From: a virus
Direction: 5' to 3' (one strand)
Virus record (IMG/VR): IMGVR_UViG_3300017975_000003
Location: 1-50,158 of that record
Length of the DNA stretch: 50,158 nucleotides
The notes beneath the pieces are model-generated. The model made no database searches and was not told where the DNA came from. It was given only the letters and a program-made list of their open reading frames with translations. Positions 22,738 through 32,685 of the stretch are shown here, piece by piece (the first letter of the stretch is position 1; each line of letters opens with the position of its first letter). Made by a program: the position numbers and the translations under genes.

Positions 22738-25700
22738 ATGGCAGTAGGATACATAGCAGCGGCCAAAGAGCAGACGGTGACGTATCAGCCTTTGATGCTC
22801 GTCGAGCTGACGATGCCGAACGGCAACGTGCTGAGGCTCGCGAGCCACATGCTCGCCGGAACCATCGACGGCGGCGGAGGGTTCCCGTACGGCGGCAACG
22901 ACTACATGCCCCGCCTGATGGACACCGACGTCTCGGCCACCCAGGCGCTGTCCGAGCAAGGCATCGACTTCACCCCGTCCGTCTCGATCACGGCTGCCGA
23001 CCCCGACGGCGCACTCTACAATAACTGGGAGTCGGGGATGGGGTTCAAGGGCGCGACGATGGTCTGCCGCTTCATCTTCTGGAACGTAGGCAACAACGAC
23101 TTCTCGACTGACTCGGTCATCAAGTTCACCGGCATCTGCGCGCCCGCCGAGTGCCCGGACGGCAAGACCATCCGCGTGACGGCCGTAAGCAAGATGAACA
23201 TGGTGCAGGCGCAGCTGCCCAGCGTGCACGTCCAGCCGACCTGCCCCTGGTCGATGCCGTCCACCCTAGCCCAGGCGCAGGACGCCACGACCAACGACGC
23301 CAACGCCTGCTGGGAGTGCGGCTATGCTCCGCTCGCGACCGGCGGCAATGCGGTCGGCAACCTGGACTTGTCAACCACGACTGCAGCGTCCTGTCTGGCC
23401 ACAGACGTGTGGATCAGCCTCAGCTCCGCGGCGGTGTCTCAGCAGACGCCGTTCTACGCCGTGCTCGAGCCCGGCACCGCAAATCAAGAGGTAGTCAACG
23501 TCATCGGTTGGTCGGGGGCCATCGCCAACGTGGTTCGCGGACAGCAGGGCACCATAGGCATCGCGCACGCCTCCGGCGTGGCCTTCTCCGTGCCGTTCGC
23601 CACCTGCGACCAGACTCGCGCCGGCTGCATGAAGCGGATGGGCAACTCAGCCACTACAAGCGTGGCTCCGGACGGTGATATCGGCCACGACACGACAGGC
23701 AGGGCGACGGGCAGGTTCGGCGGCGTGCAGTACATGCCCCCCGGCTACGTCGTCAGCCGCGGCTACCTGACCGGCAAGTGGCAGCAGATTTTGAACACGT
23801 CCAACCAGGCGAAGTACGGGGACCTGGTGCCGATCAACTACGGGACCTGCTGGGTGCAGGGCCTGGTCCTCAACAGCAACAACGACGCGAACTACTCCAA
23901 CTACGAGGTGCTCGTCGGGTACGGCCAGCACCAGTGGGTGTACAAGGTGGTCGTCAACGGCGTCGAGATCCCGCACACGTACAACGACATAGTGATGAGC
24001 CAAGTCCCGAACCAGCTGAACGCTTCGCATGACATAGCGGGCGGTTGGTGGGCTGCCGTAAACGATGGCCGGCGATCTAGTGTCATGCAGAACAGCCCGA
24101 TCGGCGGCGACCCGTACGGCTCGCTGTGCGTGCTCCACGTGTGCGTGCCGAACCAGCTGGCCTCCGGCTCGGACGCGCCCAGCGTGCAGATATGGGTCGA
24201 CGGGCCAGCGCTCCGCGTCTACACCGACCCTGTGACGTACACGAAAGTCTGGACCGACAACCCCGCGTGGGTCGCCCTCGACGCCATGATCTGGGCCGGT
24301 CTGCAGCCGGGTACCGACATAGACACTAGCTCGTTCATAACCTGCGCAGCCAAGTACGCGACGCAGATCACCTACACCAGCATGGCCGGCGTGTCCGGCT
24401 GCAACACGCTGCAGAGCTACCGCAGCAACCAGACCAGCACGACGATCCCGTACGCGAAGCACGCCGTCTCCATCTCGCTGAGCAGCCGCACGTGCGTAGC
24501 CGACTTCCTGCGCGGCATCAGGAACAACTGCAAGGCGCTCATCTTGCCTAACATGGCGAACGGCATGATATCGATGCGGACCAAGGAGACGCTCGCCTCG
24601 CAGCAGGGCGCGGTCGCCCAGCTGAACTCGCAGAACGCCAGCAACTACAACACGGCCGTGTCGTCGACCCTGACCAACGGGACAGCGGGCAGCGGCTACT
24701 TGGCCTACTGGTTCGACGAGTCGAACATCGTGAAGAACCGGGACGGCAGCTCCACCTTCAAGATCCTGTCCCGCGCGCTGACCGACACCCCGAACGCCGT
24801 GTCGGTGCAATTCCAGAACTACGAGAACCAGCTCAACACGGACAGCCTGCAGATCGTCGACACCGAGGACCTGGCCCGCGTGAACAGCCAGGCGATCAAC
24901 GGCAGCATGCAGGTCTACGGCACCAACACCTTCGACCGCACCCGCAGGGCGATCGCGGTGTGGATGGCGGAGCAGAGCAGAGGCAACCCCAGGACGGCGG
25001 TGACGGGCGCGACGATCGGCGACACCGGCGGCACGCTGCGCGTGGAGTTCCAGACGTCCTTCAAGGGCATCCACCTGTCGGTAGGCGACATCGTGGGCGT
25101 GACCTACCAGCAGCGGCAGATCGCGGGCTGGCTGTTCCGCGTCACCTCCATCAAGCCCGGCATGAACTCGCGGACGCTGACCATCCAGGCCAGCTACCAC
25201 AACGACGGCTGGTACCTCGACACCTACGGCCAGCAGAACGCGCCGCTCTACCGGCACCCGCAGGGCATCAACACCCGGCTGCCATACGCCTGGTGCGCCG
25301 GCTACCCGTGGCCGTCCGCCGGCGACAGCATGTACCTCAACGAGGCGTTCTTCCAGGTGTGGCAGGAATACACGACGGCCGCGGACAACACCGCGATCGC
25401 GAGGCTCCACATCCAGGGCCGCCTGCCGGACAACAATGCCCCGAACTCGCCCCAGCCGCCGATGGTCCTGCAGCAGGCCACGACCGCGTCGACTGGCGGG
25501 ACGATCCCCGGCGGCCAGACCTACTACGTCGGCATCGCGGCGAAGGATCAGACCGGCTCGACCTACAACCCCTCGTACCTGTCCTACACGATCGCCCAGG
25601 TCTCGGTGTCCGGCTCGACCAACACCAACACCGTCTCCGTCAACATCCCGTTCTGGGACGTGGCCGCGAAGGGCTACGTGGTCTTCATGGGGACCGACCC

Positions 25701-27210
25701 CGGCCGCATGTGCTATCAGGCCGACGCCGACGGCACGCCCGCGTCGGTGACCGTCACGGGCTACAAGGCCGGCGGCCTGCCGGCGCCCGACGCGCTGTTC
25801 AACAACCTGGTCGTCACTGGCTGGTTCGAGCTCCACGGCGGCGTGACGGACATGCAGGTGCTCAGCTGCACGTCGACGACGATCACGGTCGCCGTCCTGC
25901 CCGGCGCCGGCTTCGGGACCAACCAGTTCGCCGGCTACGACATCAGCGTGTACGGGCTGGTCAACCCGTCGAGCACCAGCGTCGAGCTGCCCAGCCAGGC
26001 GCCGCAGCCTCTGTGGAACGCCAAGATCGCCAGCAACACCGGCAACGTGTTCACGCTCGCTGCCGGTCTCGACGGCAACGTGCCTGACCCGACCGCGATC
26101 CCGAGGGGCGACGGCACGACCGGCCTCGGCGTGTTCGACTGGGTCGTCATCCGCTCGCTGCCGACTGTCGGCAGCGACTCGACCGGCAACTTCCTCATGG
26201 ACCCTGCGTGGGTCAACAACAACAGCGTCCTGTACTCGCCAGTCACGGTGACCGGCTGCACGAACGCCAACCCCGGCGTCGTCCAGACGGCGACGCCTCA
26301 CGGGCTCAACAGCGGCGACACGGCCTACGTCTTCAATATGGGCAGCATGACCGGGTTCCCCTGCCTCGTCACCGCCACCGTGGTGGACACCACCCACTTC
26401 TCGATCGGCGTCGACACGACCTCCTGGGGCGCGTACTCCGGGACCGGCGGCGTCATGCAGAAGATGCAGCAGGGCCTCGGCGTCAACACGCTGGCCGGCA
26501 AGCTGCTGTGGTTCGTCAAGGGACCGGGGCGCGGCGTCCCGGCGCAGATCGCGAGCAACACCAACACGAAGATCTACATCAACGGCGCCTGGCCCTCGGC
26601 CACCCTGGACTCCACCAGCCGGTACGTCGTCACCGAGCCCATGCCTCAGTTCCAGCAGCCGTCGCAGCAGTTCACCAACGGGCTGTTCACGCCGAGCTTC
26701 ACCCCTCTCACCCCGGTCAGCTCGGACTGCGACGTGGCCGTGGACGTCAGCAACTTCGAGGAGGAGGCGGTGTTCGTCGTCGTCCAGACCTCGGACGCGA
26801 ACGGCAATCTGGCGCTGCAGGGCCTCTCGCCGTTCCGCGACACCCTGATCCTCGGCCAGCCGCCGACCGCGAGCTACACCGGCGCGATGTCGATCGGCAT
26901 CGACGGCACCCTCGCCATCGGCTCGAACCTCGGGCCCTGCGCCTTCTTCAACGGCAACACCACGCTGAAGGCGGTGCGCGCCGAGGTCAAGACGGCGCCG
27001 ACCGGCGCGAACCTCTCCATCAACATCAACGTGGGAGGCACGCTGATAATGACGCTGGCCATCACCGCGGGGTCCACCGCCGTCAGCGCGACCGCCACGC
27101 AGATCACCTCGGCGGCGCAGGTGCCCGCGAGCACCAACGTAACCGTCGACATCACCGGCGTGGGCACCACGTATCCCGGCGGCGACCTGACCGTGTCACT
27201 ATTCTACTAG
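22738..27210 (+). CDS. Large tail hub / tip attachment protein (gpJ-like)
   Basis: A 1490-residue protein from ATG 22738. Residues about 20-330 resemble the DUF2163/BR0599 minor tail domains, with cysteines in CPWSMPS, ACWECGYAP and FATCDQTRAGCMKR that may hold a metal or an iron-sulphur group. Residues about 560-850 look like the central hub (NFDRTRRAIAVWM-like segment TFDRTRRAIAVWMAEQSRGN; VSIKPGMNSRTL-type tail). A fibronectin-like domain follows (GGQTYYVGIAAKDQTGSTYN), then an E1-FCCH-like module near 26239-26461, then a beta C-terminus. It probably forms the central tip and part of the fibre. Two adjacent functions are thus fused in one gene. Confidence 0.8.
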   Translation: MAVGYIAAAKEQTVTYQPLMLVELTMPNGNVLRLASHMLAGTIDGGGGFPYGGNDYMPRLMDTDVSATQALSEQGIDFTPSVSITAADPDGALYNNWESGMGFKGATMVCRFIFWNVGNNDFSTDSVIKFTGICAPAECPDGKTIRVTAVSKMNMVQAQLPSVHVQPTCPWSMPSTLAQAQDATTNDANACWECGYAPLATGGNAVGNLDLSTTTAASCLATDVWISLSSAAVSQQTPFYAVLEPGTANQEVVNVIGWSGAIANVVRGQQGTIGIAHASGVAFSVPFATCDQTRAGCMKRMGNSATTSVAPDGDIGHDTTGRATGRFGGVQYMPPGYVVSRGYLTGKWQQILNTSNQAKYGDLVPINYGTCWVQGLVLNSNNDANYSNYEVLVGYGQHQWVYKVVVNGVEIPHTYNDIVMSQVPNQLNASHDIAGGWWAAVNDGRRSSVMQNSPIGGDPYGSLCVLHVCVPNQLASGSDAPSVQIWVDGPALRVYTDPVTYTKVWTDNPAWVALDAMIWAGLQPGTDIDTSSFITCAAKYATQITYTSMAGVSGCNTLQSYRSNQTSTTIPYAKHAVSISLSSRTCVADFLRGIRNNCKALILPNMANGMISMRTKETLASQQGAVAQLNSQNASNYNTAVSSTLTNGTAGSGYLAYWFDESNIVKNRDGSSTFKILSRALTDTPNAVSVQFQNYENQLNTDSLQIVDTEDLARVNSQAINGSMQVYGTNTFDRTRRAIAVWMAEQSRGNPRTAVTGATIGDTGGTLRVEFQTSFKGIHLSVGDIVGVTYQQRQIAGWLFRVTSIKPGMNSRTLTIQASYHNDGWYLDTYGQQNAPLYRHPQGINTRLPYAWCAGYPWPSAGDSMYLNEAFFQVWQEYTTAADNTAIARLHIQGRLPDNNAPNSPQPPMVLQQATTASTGGTIPGGQTYYVGIAAKDQTGSTYNPSYLSYTIAQVSVSGSTNTNTVSVNIPFWDVAAKGYVVFMGTDPGRMCYQADADGTPASVTVTGYKAGGLPAPDALFNNLVVTGWFELHGGVTDMQVLSCTSTTITVAVLPGAGFGTNQFAGYDISVYGLVNPSSTSVELPSQAPQPLWNAKIASNTGNVFTLAAGLDGNVPDPTAIPRGDGTTGLGVFDWVVIRSLPTVGSDSTGNFLMDPAWVNNNSVLYSPVTVTGCTNANPGVVQTATPHGLNSGDTAYVFNMGSMTGFPCLVTATVVDTTHFSIGVDTTSWGAYSGTGGVMQKMQQGLGVNTLAGKLLWFVKGPGRGVPAQIASNTNTKIYINGAWPSATLDSTSRYVVTEPMPQFQQPSQQFTNGLFTPSFTPLTPVSSDCDVAVDVSNFEEEAVFVVVQTSDANGNLALQGLSPFRDTLILGQPPTASYTGAMSIGIDGTLAIGSNLGPCAFFNGNTTLKAVRAEVKTAPTGANLSININVGGTLIMTLAITAGSTAVSATATQITSAAQVPASTNVTVDITGVGTTYPGGDLTVSLFY

Positions 27211-27216
27211 AAGCCA

Positions 27217-30200
27217 ATGGCCACAGAAGCGATATACAAGCTGCAGCCGCACAGGACGATGTACCTGCGCGGCTTCGACCGCCGCGGGTCCGCAGCGTCC
27301 CTCAACAACGCGTCGTCGACCGGCTGCAAGGTGAGCGGCCACTGGTCGGACATAGCGGACTTCGCCGTGCTGATGCTGCACGACTCGGACGACGGCTTCG
27401 GTCATCTGGAGACGACCAGGTACCTGCCCAGCACAAACATGACCGGCGTGGTGCTGGACGTCGACGTGGCGCTGAGCGGCTGCTTCTCGCCGACCTCCAT
27501 AAAGTACGACTCGCTGGCGGCCGCCCAGCTGTCCTACATAACGGGGGCCGAGACGCCGGGCTCCAAGCCTCTCGCCTCGTGCATGACATCAACGAGCGGA
27601 GGGTCGTGCGCCAGCCAGACCTTCACGATCGGTGGCACGATCGTGAGCGGGGACCTCTTCTACATCATCTATCTCGGCAACTATCAAGCGTTCTACCAGG
27701 CGACGTCGACGTCGACGCCGACCTCCGTGGCGTCAGGGCTGACGATCAGCATCAACACAGGAATGATGGTCGGCGGCCTCAGCATCGCTCCTTACGCTGT
27801 ATGGAACGGGTCGACCGGCCTCACGGTGTACGCGGGACGCTCGGCGCCGTCGTCGCTGTTCACGCTCTCCGGCACGGCATTCACGCTGAACACCGGTGTT
27901 ATGACCGCAGCTCAAGCTGCCATCACCGGCTTCTGGGGCGTGAGCGTCGGCGACACGCTGATGTTCACGGACGGCGCCAACATAGAGCACCACACGGTGT
28001 CGGCGGTCGTGTCCCCCTGGCACATCACACTGGACAGCGCGGTGACTATCACGCCGTCCTACGCCGCCTGGCCGCTGTACCAGGCGGACGGCAACTCGGT
28101 GCAGTTCTGGGTCGGCAAGCAGTCCACCGCCGGGACGATCAGCCCGAGCGGCGCGGTCAAGCTGGCGGGGGGCTCCACCGAGACCAGCCTGCACCTCAAG
28201 ATAGACTTCTCCGCCCTCGGCCTCACCAGCCTGCGGCAGGCGTGGCTGACACTGGGCCCGCTGCTGAACCTGGACACGGCCGCGGACAACCAGACGGTGC
28301 AGCCGTTCGTCGGCTGCGACTTCCTCGCGCAGTACTCCAACTGGACGGTCACCGACCCGAGCGGCAACACGTACCTGCAGATAGCCGGGCCGGGCTCGGT
28401 CGTCGTCGGCAGCAGGGACAGCTGGTCGAAGTACTCGGGGTCGGGGTGGACCGAGCAGCCGAACGGCAGCGGCAGCTACGTCCTGTCCGGCAACTACTAC
28501 CACGGCTTCTCGCACGTCAGCGCGACGGCCGGCGACTCTGTGACGGTGACGTACTCGTGCCAGTATGCTCACGACGTCTACCTCGGGACGGCGGCGTACC
28601 TCAGCAGCGGCACGCTCCACGCGTCAGTGGACGGCGTCGCCCAGCCGGACGTGGACTGCTACGCCGACGCGAGCACGCCCATACAAGCCAGGCGCCTGGT
28701 CAAGTCGTCGGTCCCCGCCGGCGCGCACACCGTGACGCTGACGGTCTCGTCCGCCAAGAACTCGGCGTCGCTGGGGTACAACTGCGTGTTCGACTTCCTG
28801 CAGGCCGCCGTGCGGTCGGACGTGCAGGACGCACCGACCACGTACTCGACGGTCAACGTCGCGATGGACTACGACACCAACCAGACGTACAGCCTCGCGC
28901 CGGCGCGGTCCCTGTGGATGCTTAATAGGCTGGGGTTCGCCGGCGACATAGACTTCTACGCCGGGGTCTTCTTCGCGCTGAAGCGTGTGCGCAGCGGCGG
29001 CACGTTCCACTCGGCGACGGTGACCGTGGGCGGGACGCTGACGGTCGGCGACGCCTGCTTCATAAACGTGGCCGGCACGGCGTTCGGCGCCGGCGTGACG
29101 GCGATCGACACCCTTACTAGCATAGCACAGCGGTTCGTCAACGCGATCAACGCGACGTTCGTTGGCGTCTGGGCCGCGCCCACGTCGACGGCCGGCCAGT
29201 TCACCATCACGGTGCAGTCGCCGATCAACGGCTTCACGCTGACGGTGACGCCCGGCACCAGCGTCACGATATCGAAGACTGGCGACATAGGCTTCGGCTC
29301 CAGCACGAGCGTCGGCGGCAACGAGGGCACATGGCAGGTGGACCCGACGCAGGGCTCGCCATTCAACCGCGCGTTCTTCGACTTCTTCGTCGACTTCTGC
29401 GCCATCGTCAAGTCGAACGGCTGGACGGCCACGTGCGCGTTCTCACAGGAGCTGCTCGGCCCGCCCGACTCGAACGACGCCTCACCTGCGTCCGTCACGT
29501 TCGGCTTCTTCAACTCGTATGGCGCTGGCTACTCACACCAAATAACGATCGGCGCGAACACGTACACCCACGTCCAGCTCTCGACCGACGGGTCCGGGGA
29601 CATCGCGATCGCGCTCGCCGCGCTCATCAACGCGGGCAGCGGCGACCAGAACGCGGTCGCCACCGTCAGCGCGAACAACGTGGCGCTGGCCCCTCGCGGC
29701 ACCGGCCAGGTGGCCTGCACCGCCACCGACGGCAACGGGCCTGGCACGCTGAAGGCCGGCGCCTGGATACAGCGGTACTCGAACGGCGCGACCGTGCTAA
29801 CGTCCACGGGGTTCGGCTCTTGGGGCGCCGGCGTCGTGGAGGCGAACGCCTCCGGCACGATCCAGCAGACCGGCCACGGGTACACCACCGGGAACCTGAT
29901 CCACCTTGCGAGCGGGACCGGCTCCGGCGTGTGGCAGGTCACGGTGACCGACTTCAACCACTACCAGCTGACGACGCAGGTGAGCAACAGCGGCAGCTAC
30001 ACGCCGGCCGCCGGCGACTCCGCCTTCGCGGCCCTGCAGACGGCGCAGTGCTCGTTCAACGCGTCGGCCGTGACGCCGTACATGCAGGCCTGCTACATGC
30101 AGGCCGCGATGATAATGAACGCTGCGGGCCTGGTCCCCTGGCTCCAGCTCGGGGAGATCCTCCACTGGTTCTTCTCGCAGTACATGACGATGCCCGTGAC

Positions 30201-31026
30201 GAACATCCAGAACACGACGCCAGTCAAGGTGACCACAGGAGTCAACCACAACCTGTCCACCGGGCAGACCGTGGTGCTGGCGGGCTGCCAGGGGAGCCTG
30301 GCTGTCAACGGGAGGCAGGCCGTGACCGTGACCAGCCCGACCCAGTTCACCATCAACGGGTCCACTGGCGCGGGGACCTGGACGGGCGGGGGCACCGTGT
30401 CCGGCGGGGGCATGGCCTTCTACGACGCGAGCCAGGCGGCGGCCGCGACGACCGCGCTCGGCCGGGCGCTGGCCAGCTTCTGGACGCAGGACGACGACCC
30501 CACGATCAACAGCTCGGCGGACGCGAACTTCCTCGCGGGCCGGCTGCAGACGCACTGCTCGTCGATCGTGACCGCGACCAAGACAGCGTACTCCAACGCG
30601 AAGTTCGAGCTGCTGTGGCCGTACGACGTTAACTACAAGTTATGCTATTTCACGAACGACATGCCGTGGCCGCAGGGCGGCAGGCTCAACAGAGCAGTGA
30701 ACATGCCCTCTGCATGGAGCACTCAGGCGGGCTCGGGCCTCGATAGAATCAAGACTGAGGGGCTCAGTTGGTCGGCAACCTACCACAACACGGACAAGGC
30801 CAAGGAGACGGTGCAGTTTCCGTACACGGTGCTGAGTTGGTCGCAGTCTGCGACTCGCTACCTGATACCATGGTTCAACGGCGGCTGCCACTGGACGCAG
30901 GAGTACCTGTACTGCCTCAGCCAGTCCACGCCTGCGATAAACTTCTGGGCGTTCGACCACGCCACGCTGTTCAGCTGGCTGACACAGCCGCTGCCGAGCC
31001 CCAGGAAGAGGATCACGAGCAGGTGA
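27217..31026 (+). CDS. Giant tail fibre / host-recognition protein with a broken TIM-barrel-like domain
   Basis: A 1269-residue protein six bases after the hub gene. Beta modules fill the first 560 residues. A TIM-barrel-like glycoside hydrolase region follows: SLWMLNRLGFAGDIDFYAGV, FFDFFVDFCAIVKSNGWTAT, then CAFSQELLGPPD, VPWLQLGEILHWFF (Glu in LGE a candidate acid) and KFELLWPYDVNYK. It is interrupted by at least two kinds of inserted beta modules: two E1-FCCH-like copies (near 29830-30020 and 30202-30400) and two copies of a second type (near 29010-29270 and 29540-29740). The protein probably binds and may cleave a surface polysaccharide. Confidence 0.75.
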   Translation: MATEAIYKLQPHRTMYLRGFDRRGSAASLNNASSTGCKVSGHWSDIADFAVLMLHDSDDGFGHLETTRYLPSTNMTGVVLDVDVALSGCFSPTSIKYDSLAAAQLSYITGAETPGSKPLASCMTSTSGGSCASQTFTIGGTIVSGDLFYIIYLGNYQAFYQATSTSTPTSVASGLTISINTGMMVGGLSIAPYAVWNGSTGLTVYAGRSAPSSLFTLSGTAFTLNTGVMTAAQAAITGFWGVSVGDTLMFTDGANIEHHTVSAVVSPWHITLDSAVTITPSYAAWPLYQADGNSVQFWVGKQSTAGTISPSGAVKLAGGSTETSLHLKIDFSALGLTSLRQAWLTLGPLLNLDTAADNQTVQPFVGCDFLAQYSNWTVTDPSGNTYLQIAGPGSVVVGSRDSWSKYSGSGWTEQPNGSGSYVLSGNYYHGFSHVSATAGDSVTVTYSCQYAHDVYLGTAAYLSSGTLHASVDGVAQPDVDCYADASTPIQARRLVKSSVPAGAHTVTLTVSSAKNSASLGYNCVFDFLQAAVRSDVQDAPTTYSTVNVAMDYDTNQTYSLAPARSLWMLNRLGFAGDIDFYAGVFFALKRVRSGGTFHSATVTVGGTLTVGDACFINVAGTAFGAGVTAIDTLTSIAQRFVNAINATFVGVWAAPTSTAGQFTITVQSPINGFTLTVTPGTSVTISKTGDIGFGSSTSVGGNEGTWQVDPTQGSPFNRAFFDFFVDFCAIVKSNGWTATCAFSQELLGPPDSNDASPASVTFGFFNSYGAGYSHQITIGANTYTHVQLSTDGSGDIAIALAALINAGSGDQNAVATVSANNVALAPRGTGQVACTATDGNGPGTLKAGAWIQRYSNGATVLTSTGFGSWGAGVVEANASGTIQQTGHGYTTGNLIHLASGTGSGVWQVTVTDFNHYQLTTQVSNSGSYTPAAGDSAFAALQTAQCSFNASAVTPYMQACYMQAAMIMNAAGLVPWLQLGEILHWFFSQYMTMPVTNIQNTTPVKVTTGVNHNLSTGQTVVLAGCQGSLAVNGRQAVTVTSPTQFTINGSTGAGTWTGGGTVSGGGMAFYDASQAAAATTALGRALASFWTQDDDPTINSSADANFLAGRLQTHCSSIVTATKTAYSNAKFELLWPYDVNYKLCYFTNDMPWPQGGRLNRAVNMPSAWSTQAGSGLDRIKTEGLSWSATYHNTDKAKETVQFPYTVLSWSQSATRYLIPWFNGGCHWTQEYLYCLSQSTPAINFWAFDHATLFSWLTQPLPSPRKRITSR

Positions 31027-31051
31027 GTCCCGAAGACCCAAGGAGATCGAT

Positions 31052-32671
31052 TTGAGCAGATCAGTAAATGTCGAGCATCAGCAGGAGGTCGTCGCAGCCT
31101 TCCAAAAGCACGGCACCGTCTCGGGGGCCGCCCGAGAGATGGGCCTGACCAGGGCCACGGTGCAAAAGCACCTGCGGAAGGCCGGCGCGAACAAGAAGCC
31201 GATGGCCGCCGGCAAGCTGTCGGCCAGGCCCGACCGCAGGGTGGCGCTGCCGCGCGGAGCCGCGGTGAAGAGGTACATCTGCACGTCCGCGCAGAACAAC
31301 ACCCGCGTGAACGACGAGTTCCTCACGGCCCTGCAGGCGCTGGCCAGCCACTACGAGGCGAGGCTGCTGGTCGGCACGTTCACCTACAACCAGAACGCCT
31401 TCGGCAAGCTGGCCGTGAAGCGCGGCACCAAGAAGGCCTGCGAGAGAGACCTCTGGTACGACCCGAAGATCGAGCCCTACATCTGCGACGAGCGGCTCGA
31501 GCTCGCGCCCGGCCTGGTGTGGTGCGGCGAGATGAACATCCTCCCGACGGCTGTCGACCCGCTGTCCGGCCTGGAGACCTACACCCACCGCAAGTCCGCG
31601 ATCTTCCCGCACGCCAAGCTGGCCATGCGGTCGATCGCGACGATGCTGGACGACGGCTGCAAGCTGAACTTCACGACCGGCGCCGTGACCCAGCGCAACT
31701 ACATCCAGAAGAAGGAGGGCCAGAAGGCGGAGCACCACCACAAGTACGCGGCGCTCCTCGTCGAGGTCGACAGCAGCGGCAACTGGTGGGCCAGGCAGAT
31801 CGGCGTGGGGTCCAAGTCGAACGAGCTGCAGGACCTGGACGTGAAGGTGGTCGACGGCAAGGTGACGACCGGCTGCTCCGTCGAGGCCATCACCTGGGGC
31901 GACCTGCACGCCACGATGGCCGAGGACTGGGTCGTGGAGCAGTCGCTGGACATGCTGGACGCGCTCCGCCCAAGGTACCAGTTCCTGCACGACATCCTGG
32001 AGGGCGCGAGCATAAACCGGCACGTCATAAAGCGGGCGCCCGACGCCCACTACGGGTTCTACCGCTGGCTCCGCGGCCTGCACCGGTTCGACGCCGAGGT
32101 GCAGAAGACCGTCGAGGTCGTGCAGAAGTACCTCCGCCCCTGGTGCCAGACCGTCGTCCCCGAGTCCAACCACGACGGCGGCTGGATGCGGTCGTGGCTG
32201 TCGAACTACGACTACCGCTTCGACCCAGCCAACGCCGAGCTCTTCCTGGACCTGCAGAAGTGGACCTTCGAGCAGATCAGGAAGCTGACCGAGCAGGGCA
32301 AGAGCCACAAGGACGTGCCGGTCGTGGAGAAGGTCTTCAAGACGTTCGGCCTCGACGGGGTTCGCTTCCTGCTGCCCGACGAGTCGTTCACGATCTGCGA
32401 CAAGAAGATCGAGTGCGGCATGCACGGGCACCTCGGCCCCGGCGGCTCGATGGGGTCGCCATCGAACATGAGCCAGATCGGCCGCCGCGCGAACACCGCC
32501 CACACCCATTCGGCTGGGATCTGGAACGGCCTGTACGTGGCCGGCACCTCTTCGAAGCTCAAGTGGTCGTACAACTGGGGGCCGAGCGCCTGGAACCACA
32601 GCCACATCGTGACCTACCCGAACGGCCAGCGCTGCATCGTGACTATGTACGCGGGCAAGTGGAAGGCTTGA
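31052..32671 (+). CDS. HTH plus metallophosphoesterase protein, related to T5 A1
   Basis: A 539-residue protein from a TTG start (AAGGAG upstream). Residues about 6-42 are a helix-turn-helix (QEVVAAFQKHGTVSGAAREM, TRATVQKHLRKAG). The rest carries metallophosphoesterase motifs: GDLHA at 283-287, SNHDGGW at 372-378, GMHGHLG at 456-462 and AHTHSAG at 483-489. The last 90 residues, with GTSSKLKWSYNWGPSAW, match the T5 A1 protein family as I recall it. T5 A1 acts in second-step DNA transfer and destruction of host DNA. Here it follows the tail genes on the late strand, not in a pre-early region, which is unexpected. Confidence 0.78.
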   Translation: MSRSVNVEHQQEVVAAFQKHGTVSGAAREMGLTRATVQKHLRKAGANKKPMAAGKLSARPDRRVALPRGAAVKRYICTSAQNNTRVNDEFLTALQALASHYEARLLVGTFTYNQNAFGKLAVKRGTKKACERDLWYDPKIEPYICDERLELAPGLVWCGEMNILPTAVDPLSGLETYTHRKSAIFPHAKLAMRSIATMLDDGCKLNFTTGAVTQRNYIQKKEGQKAEHHHKYAALLVEVDSSGNWWARQIGVGSKSNELQDLDVKVVDGKVTTGCSVEAITWGDLHATMAEDWVVEQSLDMLDALRPRYQFLHDILEGASINRHVIKRAPDAHYGFYRWLRGLHRFDAEVQKTVEVVQKYLRPWCQTVVPESNHDGGWMRSWLSNYDYRFDPANAELFLDLQKWTFEQIRKLTEQGKSHKDVPVVEKVFKTFGLDGVRFLLPDESFTICDKKIECGMHGHLGPGGSMGSPSNMSQIGRRANTAHTHSAGIWNGLYVAGTSSKLKWSYNWGPSAWNHSHIVTYPNGQRCIVTMYAGKWKA

Positions 32672-32685
32672 GAAAGAAAACGACT

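Noticed and set aside
23647-26397. 916-codon open frame on the minus strand opposite the hub protein gene
   Set aside because: Antisense shadow of a G+C-rich gene; no motifs and low-complexity composition.
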